Shown here: positions 24,443-32,885 of the stretch, one piece after another
Numbering within the stretch: the first letter of the stretch is position 1
Layout: every line of letters begins with the position of its first letter
Assembly: GCF_026342835.1 (NCBI RefSeq)
Contig: NZ_JAPEMI010000003.1
Span: 265,403-329,402 of the forward strand
Origin: Streptomyces sp. NBC_00154
GTDB taxonomy: Bacteria > Actinomycetota > Actinomycetes > Streptomycetales > Streptomycetaceae
Length of the DNA stretch: 64,000 nucleotides
Direction of reading: 5' to 3'
The notes under the pieces: generated by a model
What the model saw: the letters and a program-made list of their open reading frames with translations, nothing else
The model's database searches: none
Told to the model about the DNA's origin: nothing
Program-made: the position numbers and the translations under genes

Positions 24443-25351
24443 ATGGACCACGCTGACGCGGTGCCGATCGCGGAGTTGCTCAACGAGCGTCGGTATCTGC
24501 TGAATGTCGCCTACTGGATGCTGGGCAGCACCGGTGAGGCGGAGAGCGTTGTCGATGAGACCTACCGCCGGTGGTACGGGCTGTCCGGTGCGGCGCGTCG
24601 GCAGATCACGGCGCCCCGGCCCTGGCTCGCGAAGACCGTGGGCGGGATTTGTCTGGACCGCTTGCCCGACCGGGGTGCAGCCGGCCGGAGAAGGGGTGTC
24701 CGTACGCAGGCGCAAGATGCGGAGGGGCCGAAGCAGCGGCTGGAAGAGGAGGTCACCTGGGTTCTGCTGAACGCTCTGGATTCCCTGTCGCCGGCCGAGC
24801 GGGCGGCATTCGTACTCAAGTACGCCGGAATGCCCCCCGATGCAGTCGCCGACATCGTGGGACGCACCGAGCCGGAGTGCGCCGAACTCGCCGACCGGGC
24901 GCGCCAGCACCTGCGGGTGCAGCGCTCACATCCCACGACGCCGGAAAGGCACGAAGCCCTCGTCCGCGCCGTCCGCCATGCCTGTCTGACGGAGGATGCC
25001 GGGCTGCTGTCCTCGCTTCTCTGCCCGGACGCCACGGCGTTCTTCGACGGCGGCGGCAAGGTCCGGGCACTGGTCAGGCCGGTCCACGGCAGCCGGCAGG
25101 TCGCACACAGCCTGCTGACGCTCCTGGCCCGCCACCCGCGCACCACACTGACCACTCAGTCCGTCAACGGCTGCACCGGCCTCGTCGCCCGCTACGACCA
25201 TCAGGTCGCCGCCGTCATCAGCCTCGACATCGCCGACCACCACGTCGCACAAGTGTGGGTCGTACTCAACCCCGACAAGCTGCATTCCTGGAACCAGCCC
25301 CCCACCCCTGGCAGCCCCAGCTCACACCAGAGCCCCTCACAGCAAGGGTGA
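24443..25351 (+). CDS. ECF41 (SigJ-like) RNA polymerase sigma factor
   Basis: A 302-residue extracytoplasmic-function sigma factor with a SnoaL-like C-terminal domain. Region 2 is LLNVAYWMLGSTGEAESVVD, then ETYRRWYGLSG; region 4 is LSPAERAAFVLKYAGMPPDA, VADIVGRTEPECAELADRAR. The C-terminal domain keeps DGGGK (FFDGGGKVRALV) and NPDKL (VVLNPDKLHSW), the ECF41 motifs that contact the core of the protein and control activity. The WLPEP motif normally found between regions 2 and 4 is missing: the linker reads DRGAAGRRRGVRTQAQD. ATG 24443 follows GAGAGGAAGGATGCC. ECF41 factors have no anti-sigma factor and are regulated by their own C-terminus. Confidence 0.88.
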   Translation: MDHADAVPIAELLNERRYLLNVAYWMLGSTGEAESVVDETYRRWYGLSGAARRQITAPRPWLAKTVGGICLDRLPDRGAAGRRRGVRTQAQDAEGPKQRLEEEVTWVLLNALDSLSPAERAAFVLKYAGMPPDAVADIVGRTEPECAELADRARQHLRVQRSHPTTPERHEALVRAVRHACLTEDAGLLSSLLCPDATAFFDGGGKVRALVRPVHGSRQVAHSLLTLLARHPRTTLTTQSVNGCTGLVARYDHQVAAVISLDIADHHVAQVWVVLNPDKLHSWNQPPTPGSPSSHQSPSQQG

Positions 25352-25531
25352 CCGCTGGTCCTGATCACTCCTGAGAGGTCTGCCCCACGACTGCTTCGGC
25401 AACACGACAGCCACCATGTGCGCCAGCCGGACACCGCGTCCCGCAGGAAAGCGTCAGGTCGGTCGTGGCCCCTCGGCAGCTGTTCCTACCGGCGCTCCAC
25501 GCCGCAGAAGGGCGCGTGTGGCCTCATTCGA
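25352..25531. other. Gap between convergent sigma genes
   Basis: No gene and no clear terminator hairpin seen between the two convergent sigma-factor genes. Confidence 0.4.
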
Positions 25532-26554
25532 TCACGTGTCCTGCCCGTGTGGTCCGGCATCAGGCTCAGTCGGGAGCCTTCGTTGTTCTCCCCCAGGCCT
25601 CCTCGTCACCCTGGCGGGGCCACAGACCCCCGGCGCAGAGCCGAGAGCCACTGCGAAGCGGGAGCGCGAATCCAGGAACGCGGCGATCTTGCTTGCGTTG
25701 AATACCCACATCAGCTTGTGGATGCCTTCCTTCGAGGCGGCTATCGTCAGGAACGTGGTGGGCTCGCCATCTCGGTAGATCATCACGCCTGTACGGCCGT
25801 TGGCTTCGACAGACTTGAGGTCCGCGCCCCGCCAGAACCGCGGATAGGCGGTCGCCAGGTTGGCCACGCGTGCACGGCCAAGCACGGGTATACGAGCGAC
25901 CCCCCGGATACCGTTGCCGTCGGAAAGACTGACTGCATCGGTGGTGAGGAGGGCTTTCAACGAGGCCACGTCCCCCGTTTGGGCTGCTGATACGAAGGTG
26001 TTAAGCAGGTGTCGGTGTTCTGCCGCGTCCACGCTCACCCGCTGCTCGGCCGACAGATGCTTGCGAGCACGGCTTACGATCTTCCGCACGTTGACGAGGG
26101 TGAGTTGAAGGATTTCAGCGATCTCGGGATAGGTGTAATCGAACGCCTCGCGCAGCACGTATGCGGCACGTTCAGTGGGACTCAGCTTCTCCAACACCAG
26201 AAGCAGAGCCAGCTCCAGAGCCTCCGCACGCTGCGCGCCTACCTCAGGGTCGGAGCTTGTGTCGATGGGCTCAGGCAGCCATGGTCCTATATAGGTTTCC
26301 CGACGCACCCGCGCAGACTGCGCAACGTTGATGGCCAAGCGGGTCGTCGTACTCGTGAGGAAGGCCACCGGGCTGACCACCACGGAGCGGTCGGTCTTCT
26401 GCCAGCGCAGCCACGCTTCCTGGACGACGTCCTCAGCCTCGACCGCGCTGCCGAGCACGCGGTAGGCGATTCCGAAGAGACGTGTCCGGTGCTGCACAAA
26501 GACAGCAACGGCCTCTTCAAGGGAATTTGTTGTGGGGGACGCCTCGAAATGCAT
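25532..26554 (-). CDS. ECF41 (SigJ-like) RNA polymerase sigma factor
   Basis: A second ECF41-type sigma factor of about 340 residues, starting MHFEASPTTNSLEEAVAVF at ATG 26554. Region 2 is RLFGIAYRVLGSAVEAEDVV, then QEAWLRWQ. The linker keeps GPWLPEP. Region 4 is LSPTERAAYVLREAFDYTYP, EIAEILQLTLVNVRKIVSRA. In the SnoaL-like domain the expected DGGGR/K is DGNGI, and NPDKL is replaced by FNASKI. About 40 extra residues (FAVALGSAPGVCGPARVTRR onward) extend past the family end and look like read-through into non-homologous DNA. It is convergent with the other sigma gene and preceded at 26789 by a near-match promoter. Confidence 0.85.
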   Translation of the reverse strand: MHFEASPTTNSLEEAVAVFVQHRTRLFGIAYRVLGSAVEAEDVVQEAWLRWQKTDRSVVVSPVAFLTSTTTRLAINVAQSARVRRETYIGPWLPEPIDTSSDPEVGAQRAEALELALLLVLEKLSPTERAAYVLREAFDYTYPEIAEILQLTLVNVRKIVSRARKHLSAEQRVSVDAAEHRHLLNTFVSAAQTGDVASLKALLTTDAVSLSDGNGIRGVARIPVLGRARVANLATAYPRFWRGADLKSVEANGRTGVMIYRDGEPTTFLTIAASKEGIHKLMWVFNASKIAAFLDSRSRFAVALGSAPGVCGPARVTRRPGGEQRRLPTEPDAGPHGQDT

Positions 26555-27359
26555 GATCGTGCGGTCTCCGTTCCTCCGGTTGCGGCTGTTCAGGAGCGTG
26601 ACCACGCAGCGACCGCGTGGTCACGGACGGCTCCGGCAACTGGTCCCAGGTCGCGCTCCTGGCGACCGCGGCAGGGTGTTACGCGCTGCATGGCTTGTTT
26701 CGGAGCGGCAGGAGCTGTGGCCACTGACAGTCACGGGGCTGCTCGGATCGAGTCCGCCCCATGAACGGGATCGGCCCGTTCCTGTGACAGCACCGGGGCA
26801 GCGGGGTGCTGTCGGCCGTCGTCAAGGTGGCAGGTAGCAGGCACAACACAGTGCTTTCGTGGGCTTACGACCCGACCAAACGGATCAAATCACATCTCTG
26901 AGTACAAGGTTCATATGGGTGGCAGGCTGCGCATGATCCCCAGCCCAAGACTCTGGCACCGCCCCCAACAGTGCCATTAAAGCATTGACACATTGTTGAT
27001 CAGTGGTTGGGTCACTCCGCGTCCCGACACGGGCCGAATGAGCCCCGCGCCAGCGTATTCGCGCCACCGACACTGACTCGCCCCTGAAGAGCGGCCGCAT
27101 CGCGACGATGCGTGTCACCGCAACAAGGATGTGCGTGACACGGTGCAAGCAGACCGTGGCCTCCAGTCCGCCTGAAGGGGTGAAACGGCACAGAATCGGA
27201 TGATTACGGGCATGGAGCCGCCTGCGGGGACCGCCATGCCTGATCCGGGGAGGGCCGGTGCCGTGCTGCGAGAGGGCATGGGACGACGGCCCCGGCGACG
27301 GAGCCGGAAGGCTTCTCGCAATGTTGTGGCACAACCACTTGCAGGCCTCCTGCGTGTGC
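26555..27359. other. Non-coding region upstream of sigma gene
   Basis: About 800 bp without a supported gene. It holds the promoter-like motif at 26763-26789 (minus) and, at the right, decayed IS110 DNA with no open transposase frame. Confidence 0.4.
26763..26789 (-). promoter_or_regulatory. Near-match ECF41-like promoter
   Basis: On the minus strand, TGTCACA-N16-GTTC, one base off GGTC. It is 209 nt upstream of the second sigma gene, close to the 203 nt separating the first sigma gene from its exact promoter. Confidence 0.4.
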
Positions 27360-27850
27360 CTACCGGCCAGAACCCGGGGGCCTACGCGTTTGGTCAAGGT
27401 CGGCGACCAGTGAGTTTGTGTGATCGAGGGTGGAGGCCAAGCCGGTGCGCAGGCCGTGAAGCCGGTCGGCAACCCGGGTGGCCTCGCGTGCGAGGCATCG
27501 CGGCAGCGCCGTTGGCAATGATGAACGCGTCCTTCGCGTCGGTCTTGGCCCCACCCGAGTAGGGGTCGCCGCGTCGTCAGCCCGGCAGGTAGGTGGCAGG
27601 ACAGCCCATGTCCCGGGCCACCGCCGACGGTAGAGCCCCGATCGAGGCGGGCTGGTCGACCACGATGAGCACGGTCCGGTGCTTCGCCTGAAGCTTCGCG
27701 AACAGCTCCCGGAGTTTGGGTTCGGTTTCGGGCGGGCACTTGCCGAACAACCTCCTGCCGGCGAGGGTGGCGCGGTGTTCGCCCTTGCCGACGCCCAGGC
27801 CGAGGCAGACGTCGGTGTCGCCGGTGCCGATCACGTGCGGGCCCCTCCAT
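27360..27850 (-). pseudogene. IS110 family transposase, degraded
   Basis: The minus strand encodes VIGTGDTDVCLGLGVGKGEH, then PKLRELFAKLQAKHRTVLIV and VDQPASIGALPSAVARDMGC, ending PATYLPG at a stop. This is the N-terminal DEDD (RuvC-like) domain of IS110 transposases. The first catalytic aspartate (GLDVGKGEH in the family) is glycine here. Shifted-frame remains (TDAKDAFIIANGAA, LAREATRVADRLHGLRTGL) continue to about 27360, and the C-terminal domain is missing. It is inactive. Confidence 0.7.
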
Positions 27851-28182
27851 TCACGCTTTCGTCCGGCCCTCGCACGGCACCGAGCTGCCACATCCGCGTT
27901 ACTGAAGGCACTTCCGGTTCGGGTGAAGCCGGTGCCCAAGCCGCTCATCAGCGTTCTGCCGATGCCTTCGGGCCCGGTGACGCCCCAAGATCATCAACAA
28001 CAAGGGGGAAGTCGTGCCGGACTCGAAGGCCAGAAGCCATTGCGGAGCCACGAAGACGGCGACGGAGGGCCCCCTCGCCGTCTTCGCCTCGACCGGTGCG
28101 TCCGGGCAAGGAGCCATGGCGACTGACCGGCATCCGGGTGGTCGCTCGTCGGCTGGCCGGCCAGACGTTTACGGTCGGACGA
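27851..28182. other. Gap between IS110 remnant and amidase
   Basis: No supported gene. A short arginine-rich open frame lies on the plus strand but lacks family resemblance. Confidence 0.35.
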
Positions 28183-30078
28183 TCAGGGCGCTGTCGTCAC
28201 GTCGGACTCGTACACCAGCCCGACTCGATGGTTGTATTGAATGGTGTACATCTTTTTGCCGCCGGTCACGACGCTGCCGCTGGAGGGGAAGTAGTCGTCG
28301 GTGGCCGCGGCCTCACTGGTCGCGACATACGCCTGGCCGGCGGGGACGCTGTAGAAGCTCAGCGGAGCCTGGGTGGAGGGCGAAAGCCCGGCGGGATATT
28401 CGTCCTTGTCCGGGTAGCTGCTGCCGTACACCGCTGCGGGCGCATCCCCGGCAGCCTTGACCACGGTTACGCCGCGGGCGGGAGTCGTGTTGCGTCCGTA
28501 CGGGCTGTGGAACCACACCTTGGTACCGCTGTACCAAATAGCTGTCCAATCACCCTGGTGACCTGCGACGACGAACTGTTGCCCTGCCTGCGCAGTGCTG
28601 CCCCAGTCGTTGACCCGGTTGGTCCCGATACCGTCCGTGTGAATGGCCTGGTCGCCGAAGAGCGGAGCGGTGCGGCTGGGTGCTGAGTGCAGGTAGACGA
28701 AGTTCGACGGCTGGCGCCGTTCAGCGCATTCGGGTGTGGCACCCGTCGGATCGTCAGTTGGGCAGACCTGCACAGTCTGCTGATTCCGGGCGAAGCTGGG
28801 GGTGATGGTGACCGCCGATCCGATCGGCCCGACGCCGTGAACGCCCTTCGCGGGGGCATGGAGGAGACGCATGTACCGCTCCCAGTCCCAGGACGGACCC
28901 GGGTCCCAGTGCATGCCGGAGACGAGGGAAGAATTCGGCCCAGGGACGTTGTCGTGCCCGATAATGTGCTGCCGATCCAGCGGAATGTCGAAACGGTCGG
29001 CCAGGTACGCAACGAGTTCCGCGCTTGTCTCGTACTGGGCCTGGGTGTACCAGGTGCCTCCGGATGCAGCGTAGCCCTCATGCTCGATACCGATCGAATG
29101 CATGTTGGTCGAGTAGTTGCCTGCGTGGAAGGAGAGGTCCTTGGTGGGCACCATTTGGGTCACGGCACCGTCAGACGACCGGATCACGTAGTGCGCTGAA
29201 CCGCCGCCGGGTGTCTGGAAGCTACTGATCGCCGACTCGTAGGACGACTCGGTGTCATGGATGACGATGGAATCAATCAGGATGTTGTTGGCGGGCCGGT
29301 TGGACACCTGGCCGTTGGCAGACGCAGCGGGAACGAAGGCGCAGTCCAGTGTTGGCGGGCACTCGGTCTCCGCAGCGGCCGTCGCTTTCAGACGAAGCCC
29401 GGCCAACTGGCCCGTGGCCGGCCGGACATCCGCGACGGCGTTCAGCCGGACTTGCTGCCCGTCCTGGGTTGTTTCGCCGACACCCTTCTTGACCGTCGCA
29501 AAGACGCGGTCGGCGAACGCCTTTGCCCCGCGCTCCTGCTTGGAGCCGCCGTAGCGGGCCACAGCGGCATACCACTGGCCCGGATCTACCGGCGTGTGCC
29601 CGGTCGTGGCCTTTGCGTAAGAGGCCAGCAGAGCAGCGCCGCCGCGGATGTTGGCGACCTCATTGTCGCGCAGCTTCCCGGCAGGCAATCCGGTCAGCTT
29701 CGCCGCCGTCTGGAGGGTGTGCAGGGAAGGGTCGGCAACCATCTCCTTCAAATCCCCGCGGCCGGCCGCTCCCGTGTCACCACCGGCCATCATCTCGGGC
29801 GTCACATCCGTCAGATGCATCGGACCGTAGCCGCCGCTGGTGCTGCGTTCACCGGGATGTGCTTCCCAGGCCGACTCGTGGTACGCCACACCGAGAAGGA
29901 CCGACAGGGGAACGTCGTACTCGGCTGCGGCCTGCTCGAATGCCTGTTGCCGGCCGGCGGTTTGCCTATCCGGTGCGGACGCTTGGGCGAGCAGCGGAAC
30001 GGCTGTGACGCTCGCTGCTGCCAGCGCACCTGCCGTGATCGTGAGTGGCAGCCGCCACCGCGGCTTGCGCTTGTGCAC
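28183..30078 (-). CDS. Secreted N-acetylmuramoyl-L-alanine amidase
   Basis: A 631-residue exported peptidoglycan hydrolase. The signal peptide is KRKPRWRLPLTITAGALAAA followed by a hydrophobic run ending near ALA/QASA. Residues about 40-200 form a helical lysozyme-like segment (AAAEYDVPLSVLLGVAYHES, then GGYGPMHLTDVTPEMM). Residues about 265-400 are an Amidase_2/PGRP zinc domain: IDSIVIHDTESSYESAISSF, HYVIRSSDGAVTQMVPTKDL, FHAGNYSTNMHSIGIEHEGY, QHIIGHDNVPGP and HWDPGPSWDW supply the zinc ligands and catalytic residues. Two C-terminal SH3-like repeats follow. GTG 30078 has AAGG 7 nt upstream. It cleaves the amide between muramic acid and the stem peptide, at the cell surface or in competitors. 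Confidence 0.92.
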   Translation of the reverse strand: MHKRKPRWRLPLTITAGALAAASVTAVPLLAQASAPDRQTAGRQQAFEQAAAEYDVPLSVLLGVAYHESAWEAHPGERSTSGGYGPMHLTDVTPEMMAGGDTGAAGRGDLKEMVADPSLHTLQTAAKLTGLPAGKLRDNEVANIRGGAALLASYAKATTGHTPVDPGQWYAAVARYGGSKQERGAKAFADRVFATVKKGVGETTQDGQQVRLNAVADVRPATGQLAGLRLKATAAAETECPPTLDCAFVPAASANGQVSNRPANNILIDSIVIHDTESSYESAISSFQTPGGGSAHYVIRSSDGAVTQMVPTKDLSFHAGNYSTNMHSIGIEHEGYAASGGTWYTQAQYETSAELVAYLADRFDIPLDRQHIIGHDNVPGPNSSLVSGMHWDPGPSWDWERYMRLLHAPAKGVHGVGPIGSAVTITPSFARNQQTVQVCPTDDPTGATPECAERRQPSNFVYLHSAPSRTAPLFGDQAIHTDGIGTNRVNDWGSTAQAGQQFVVAGHQGDWTAIWYSGTKVWFHSPYGRNTTPARGVTVVKAAGDAPAAVYGSSYPDKDEYPAGLSPSTQAPLSFYSVPAGQAYVATSEAAATDDYFPSSGSVVTGGKKMYTIQYNHRVGLVYESDVTTAP

Positions 30079-30378
30079 TGCAATACCTTGCTTTCACATG
30101 ATGGTGATGAACTCTGAGTAGCCATTAGATGCGCCACGGCATCGCTGAGGGGCCGAACTGGGTGCCAGAGCACCGCTGTTGAGTGCCGGCATGCGGACTT
30201 TACATGATGTGACGCGTCACTTGCCCTGTTCAAACAAATCACACTGTCTTGTGGTGGTTGCGCGGCTCAAATTCGCGGCGCTGGAAAGCACGGAAGGCCC
30301 TGCGTGACATATCCCACTCACATAAGATTCACATTGAAACGAAGTTGTGCCATGTCGAGTGGCGGGCAAATCGGCCCT
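30079..30378. other. Upstream region of amidase gene
   Basis: AT-richer than average. Presumably holds the amidase promoter. No gene seen. The IS4 target duplication begins at its right edge. Confidence 0.4.
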
Positions 30379-30388
30379 GCCCTGAGGG
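30379..30388. repeat. Target-site duplication, left copy (IS4)
   Basis: GCCCTGAGGG directly abuts the left inverted repeat of the IS4 element and is repeated exactly at 31971-31980. Confidence 0.9.
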
Positions 30389-31970
30389 CAATGCCACTTA
30401 GTTAGGAAACGGCGAGGATTTTGATGTGGGGTGGGTCGGGGTGGTGGATGATGGTTTCGGTGGGCTGCTTCTTTCTGTAGGCGTGGACGTGGACACGCTT
30501 TACGGCTCGTGGGCTGGTGCGGTGTCTCCGACGGGGGTTGGGCCTTTCTATTATTTCCGTGCGGGCGACTTCAAGGGCCTTCGCGAGGCGGTCAGGGGGA
30601 AAAACCCGCCTGGCCTGTGATCTGGCGGCGGATGATACGAAGTGACCGCATGAACGATAGGCGGTCCGGGTCGATGTCGGCCTGTTCGGCTGCCTCACAC
30701 ATCAGGTGCCGGACCGCGTAGTGGGTCAGGAGCAGTGCCCAGATCTCCTGCTCGACCATGTCCGGTGTTTTCGAGCGCAATACACCGCCGCGGCCGCGTT
30801 GGTGGGTCTTGATCTCGTCAAGGCTGGACTCGAACTCCCACCGTTCGGCATAGGCAGCGGCGAGTTCAGCGGCACCAGCCTCGTCCGGGTCCATAACGGT
30901 GGTGATCAGGCAGAAGATCTCTCCTCTACCTTCGCGGTTCGTCACTTCGTATTCGACGACACGGACCGGAATCCCGGACGGCTCCTCTATGTTGTCCGAC
31001 CCGCGGTGACGCTGGACTGCGCGCCGCCGACGGACCTTCGGGTCAAGCAGGAACGACTCATAGGATCCGTCCTTCAGCGGCCGGACTACCGGCAGATGAG
31101 GGCCGTCGGGCATGCGCCACAGCAAATCAGCACCGGTTGCCGCGGCCGCTTCCCACAGACGATATGCGTAAAATCCCCGGTCGGCGGTAACCAGCATGCC
31201 TGGTTCGAAATCGGCGACGAGTTCCCCGGCGAGAACGCCTTCGTCCACGCGCCAGGGACCCAGCCGGGCCGCCACCACAGCATGAGTCCCGCATTCACCC
31301 AGCCCCACGATCTTCACCTGGGGGAAAGGTGCGGGACTTCGTGTGCCCCCGGACCGGCCGAACTCCCCATCATTTGCTGGGGTGTCAGGAATATCCAGGA
31401 CGAACCCGTCAATGGCCATCAGACGCCACCGACCCATCCACGCTCCCTGCGTGCCCCGCTGCGCGCAGGGCAATGCCACCCGCTCGAACAGCACCCGCAG
31501 CGGCTCCGAACCCAGACGCCGGCGCGCCTGGGAAATCGCACCCGTCGTGGGAATCGTCCAGTCCTTCCGCCATGTCCCCAGAAAACGTAGGCCGTTGACG
31601 AGAAGACGCATCACTTCCTCGTACGACTCGCCGAAGAACAGACACAGAGCCATCACGTAATAGACGACGACACGCGCCGGCAGCAAACGTGACCGTTTCT
31701 CTGTACGGCCCGTCTCCGCGAGTACCTCATCGACCAGGTCCCGATGAACCAAACGTGTCAGAACCCCGACACCCACCCGGTCGGTCAAGCGCACACCAGA
31801 AACCGGCACCACGTTATCCCGCACCCCGCCCATGAGCGAGGAACATAACCGGTTCACCGGCAGGAAGGAAGTGCGGCAACCGGATCAGTTGACCATCCAC
31901 AAACACCCCGGGCGTGTCCCTGTGCATATGTGGACGACCGATTACCAGACCGCTTATCTAAGTGGCATTG
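30389..31970 (-). mobile_element. IS4 family insertion sequence (1582 bp)
   Basis: Ends are CAATGCCACTTAGTTAGG on the left and, read inward from the right, CAATGCCACTTAGATAAG, 13 identical terminal bases followed by a degenerate inner part. An exact 10-bp target duplication (GCCCTGAGGG) flanks it, within the 8-13 bp range known for IS4 relatives. The intact duplication points to a recent insertion that has not been rearranged. Confidence 0.92.
30402..31833 (-). pseudogene. IS4 family transposase, frameshifted near the C-terminus
   Basis: The main frame (31833 to 30592) encodes the DDE transposase. RWRLMAIDGFVLDIPDT has the first aspartate, PGMLVTADRGFYAYRLWE the second, and YAERWEFESSLDEIKTHQRG the Y-(2)-R-(3)-E-(6)-K motif of IS4. 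It ends prematurely at QITGQAGFSP-stop. The normal continuation (PDRLAKALEVARTEIIERPN, then RRHRTSPRAVKRVHVHAYRK) is in the +1 frame down to 30402. The shift falls at a run of five T followed by five C (minus strand, about 30593-30605). It may be a real single-base insertion, a sequencing error or programmed frameshifting. ATG 31857 is an alternative start eight codons upstream. Confidence 0.8.
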
Positions 31971-31980
31971 GCCCTGAGGG
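31971..31980. repeat. Target-site duplication, right copy (IS4)
   Basis: Exact copy of the GCCCTGAGGG at 30379-30388, immediately outside the right inverted repeat. Confidence 0.9.
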
Positions 31981-32180
31981 TGCTCCGACTTCTGACTGGC
32001 GGCCGTTCTGATGAACGTCCGTCGGCTGTCGCCGCAATGACGGATTGCGACAGGCATCGGCTCGATGGCCGTGCCGGACAGGGTGCGGCTGCCTGTGCGC
32101 AAGCAGTTGCAGCGGTGGCGGTCGACGACACCTGGGAGCGGAACGGTATCGGCTTGACCACACGGTAACTTCATGATCTT

Positions 32181-32339
32181 CCGATCGCCTTGGCGTACGA
32201 CTTCCCGACCAGCCACGCCAACCGCATCGCCGGCATGGTCGCGTACTGCAACGAGCGCGTCGGCCTGCACACCGACGGAACGCTGCTGCCGCGCCCCACC
32301 GAGTCGACCCCGACTGCGCCGACCAAGCCGTCCCAGTAG
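32181..32339 (+). pseudogene. DUF427 domain protein, C-terminal fragment
   Basis: The frame reads PIALAYDFPTSHANRIAGMV, then AYCNERVGLHTDGTLLPRPT, ending at 32339. DUF427 proteins have A-x-Y-x-P...I-G-V-F-NE-V---DG at their C-terminus, which fits. The beginning of the gene is missing, and DNA upstream to the IS4 element is not coding. Confidence 0.5.
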
Positions 32340-32885
32340 AGCGGCGCGCGCCCCTGAGGACGCCCGCCGGGCTTCCGGCCGACTCGGCCGGTGGTCACCC
32401 CGCGGAAGCAGTGTCCGATTTATGGCATATACATTGTCGCACACTGTGTGAATCGGGTGTTCGCACCCCGGGGCCAACCGCACGTACTGAGAAGCCCGCA
32501 GTTGGTACAGGTTCGGCACACGTTCTTCCTGCCGCACGTCACGCACTGCCGAGTGGACCGGTCATAGGGGATGACACGGCCATGCAGTCATGGTCTCCCC
32601 GCCGTGCGGAATGCCAAGTCTGCGCCGCCGGCAGGTTCCTGACCTCTGCGTAGAGCACGGCGCGCGATCCTCCGGTGCGCCGTCCTGCCCCCGTCCCGGA
32701 CGCCGAAGCTCACAGTGCCGACGAGCACACCATCGTCACGAGGCCCACCAAAATTCCAACCCTTCACATCCCATTCGTGTGGGCATACGATCACGTCGCC
32801 CCGGTGACACCCACTGTTCCGGTCGGCACCGTTGGACGGCAGGGGGCAACTGTCCCCTGCCCGAACCCATCGCAGGGACACACTG
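32340..32885. other. Upstream region of protease gene
   Basis: No convincing gene. AT-rich patches near 32400-32450 may hold a promoter. The last bases supply the ribosome site CAGGGACACAC of the protease. Confidence 0.4.
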
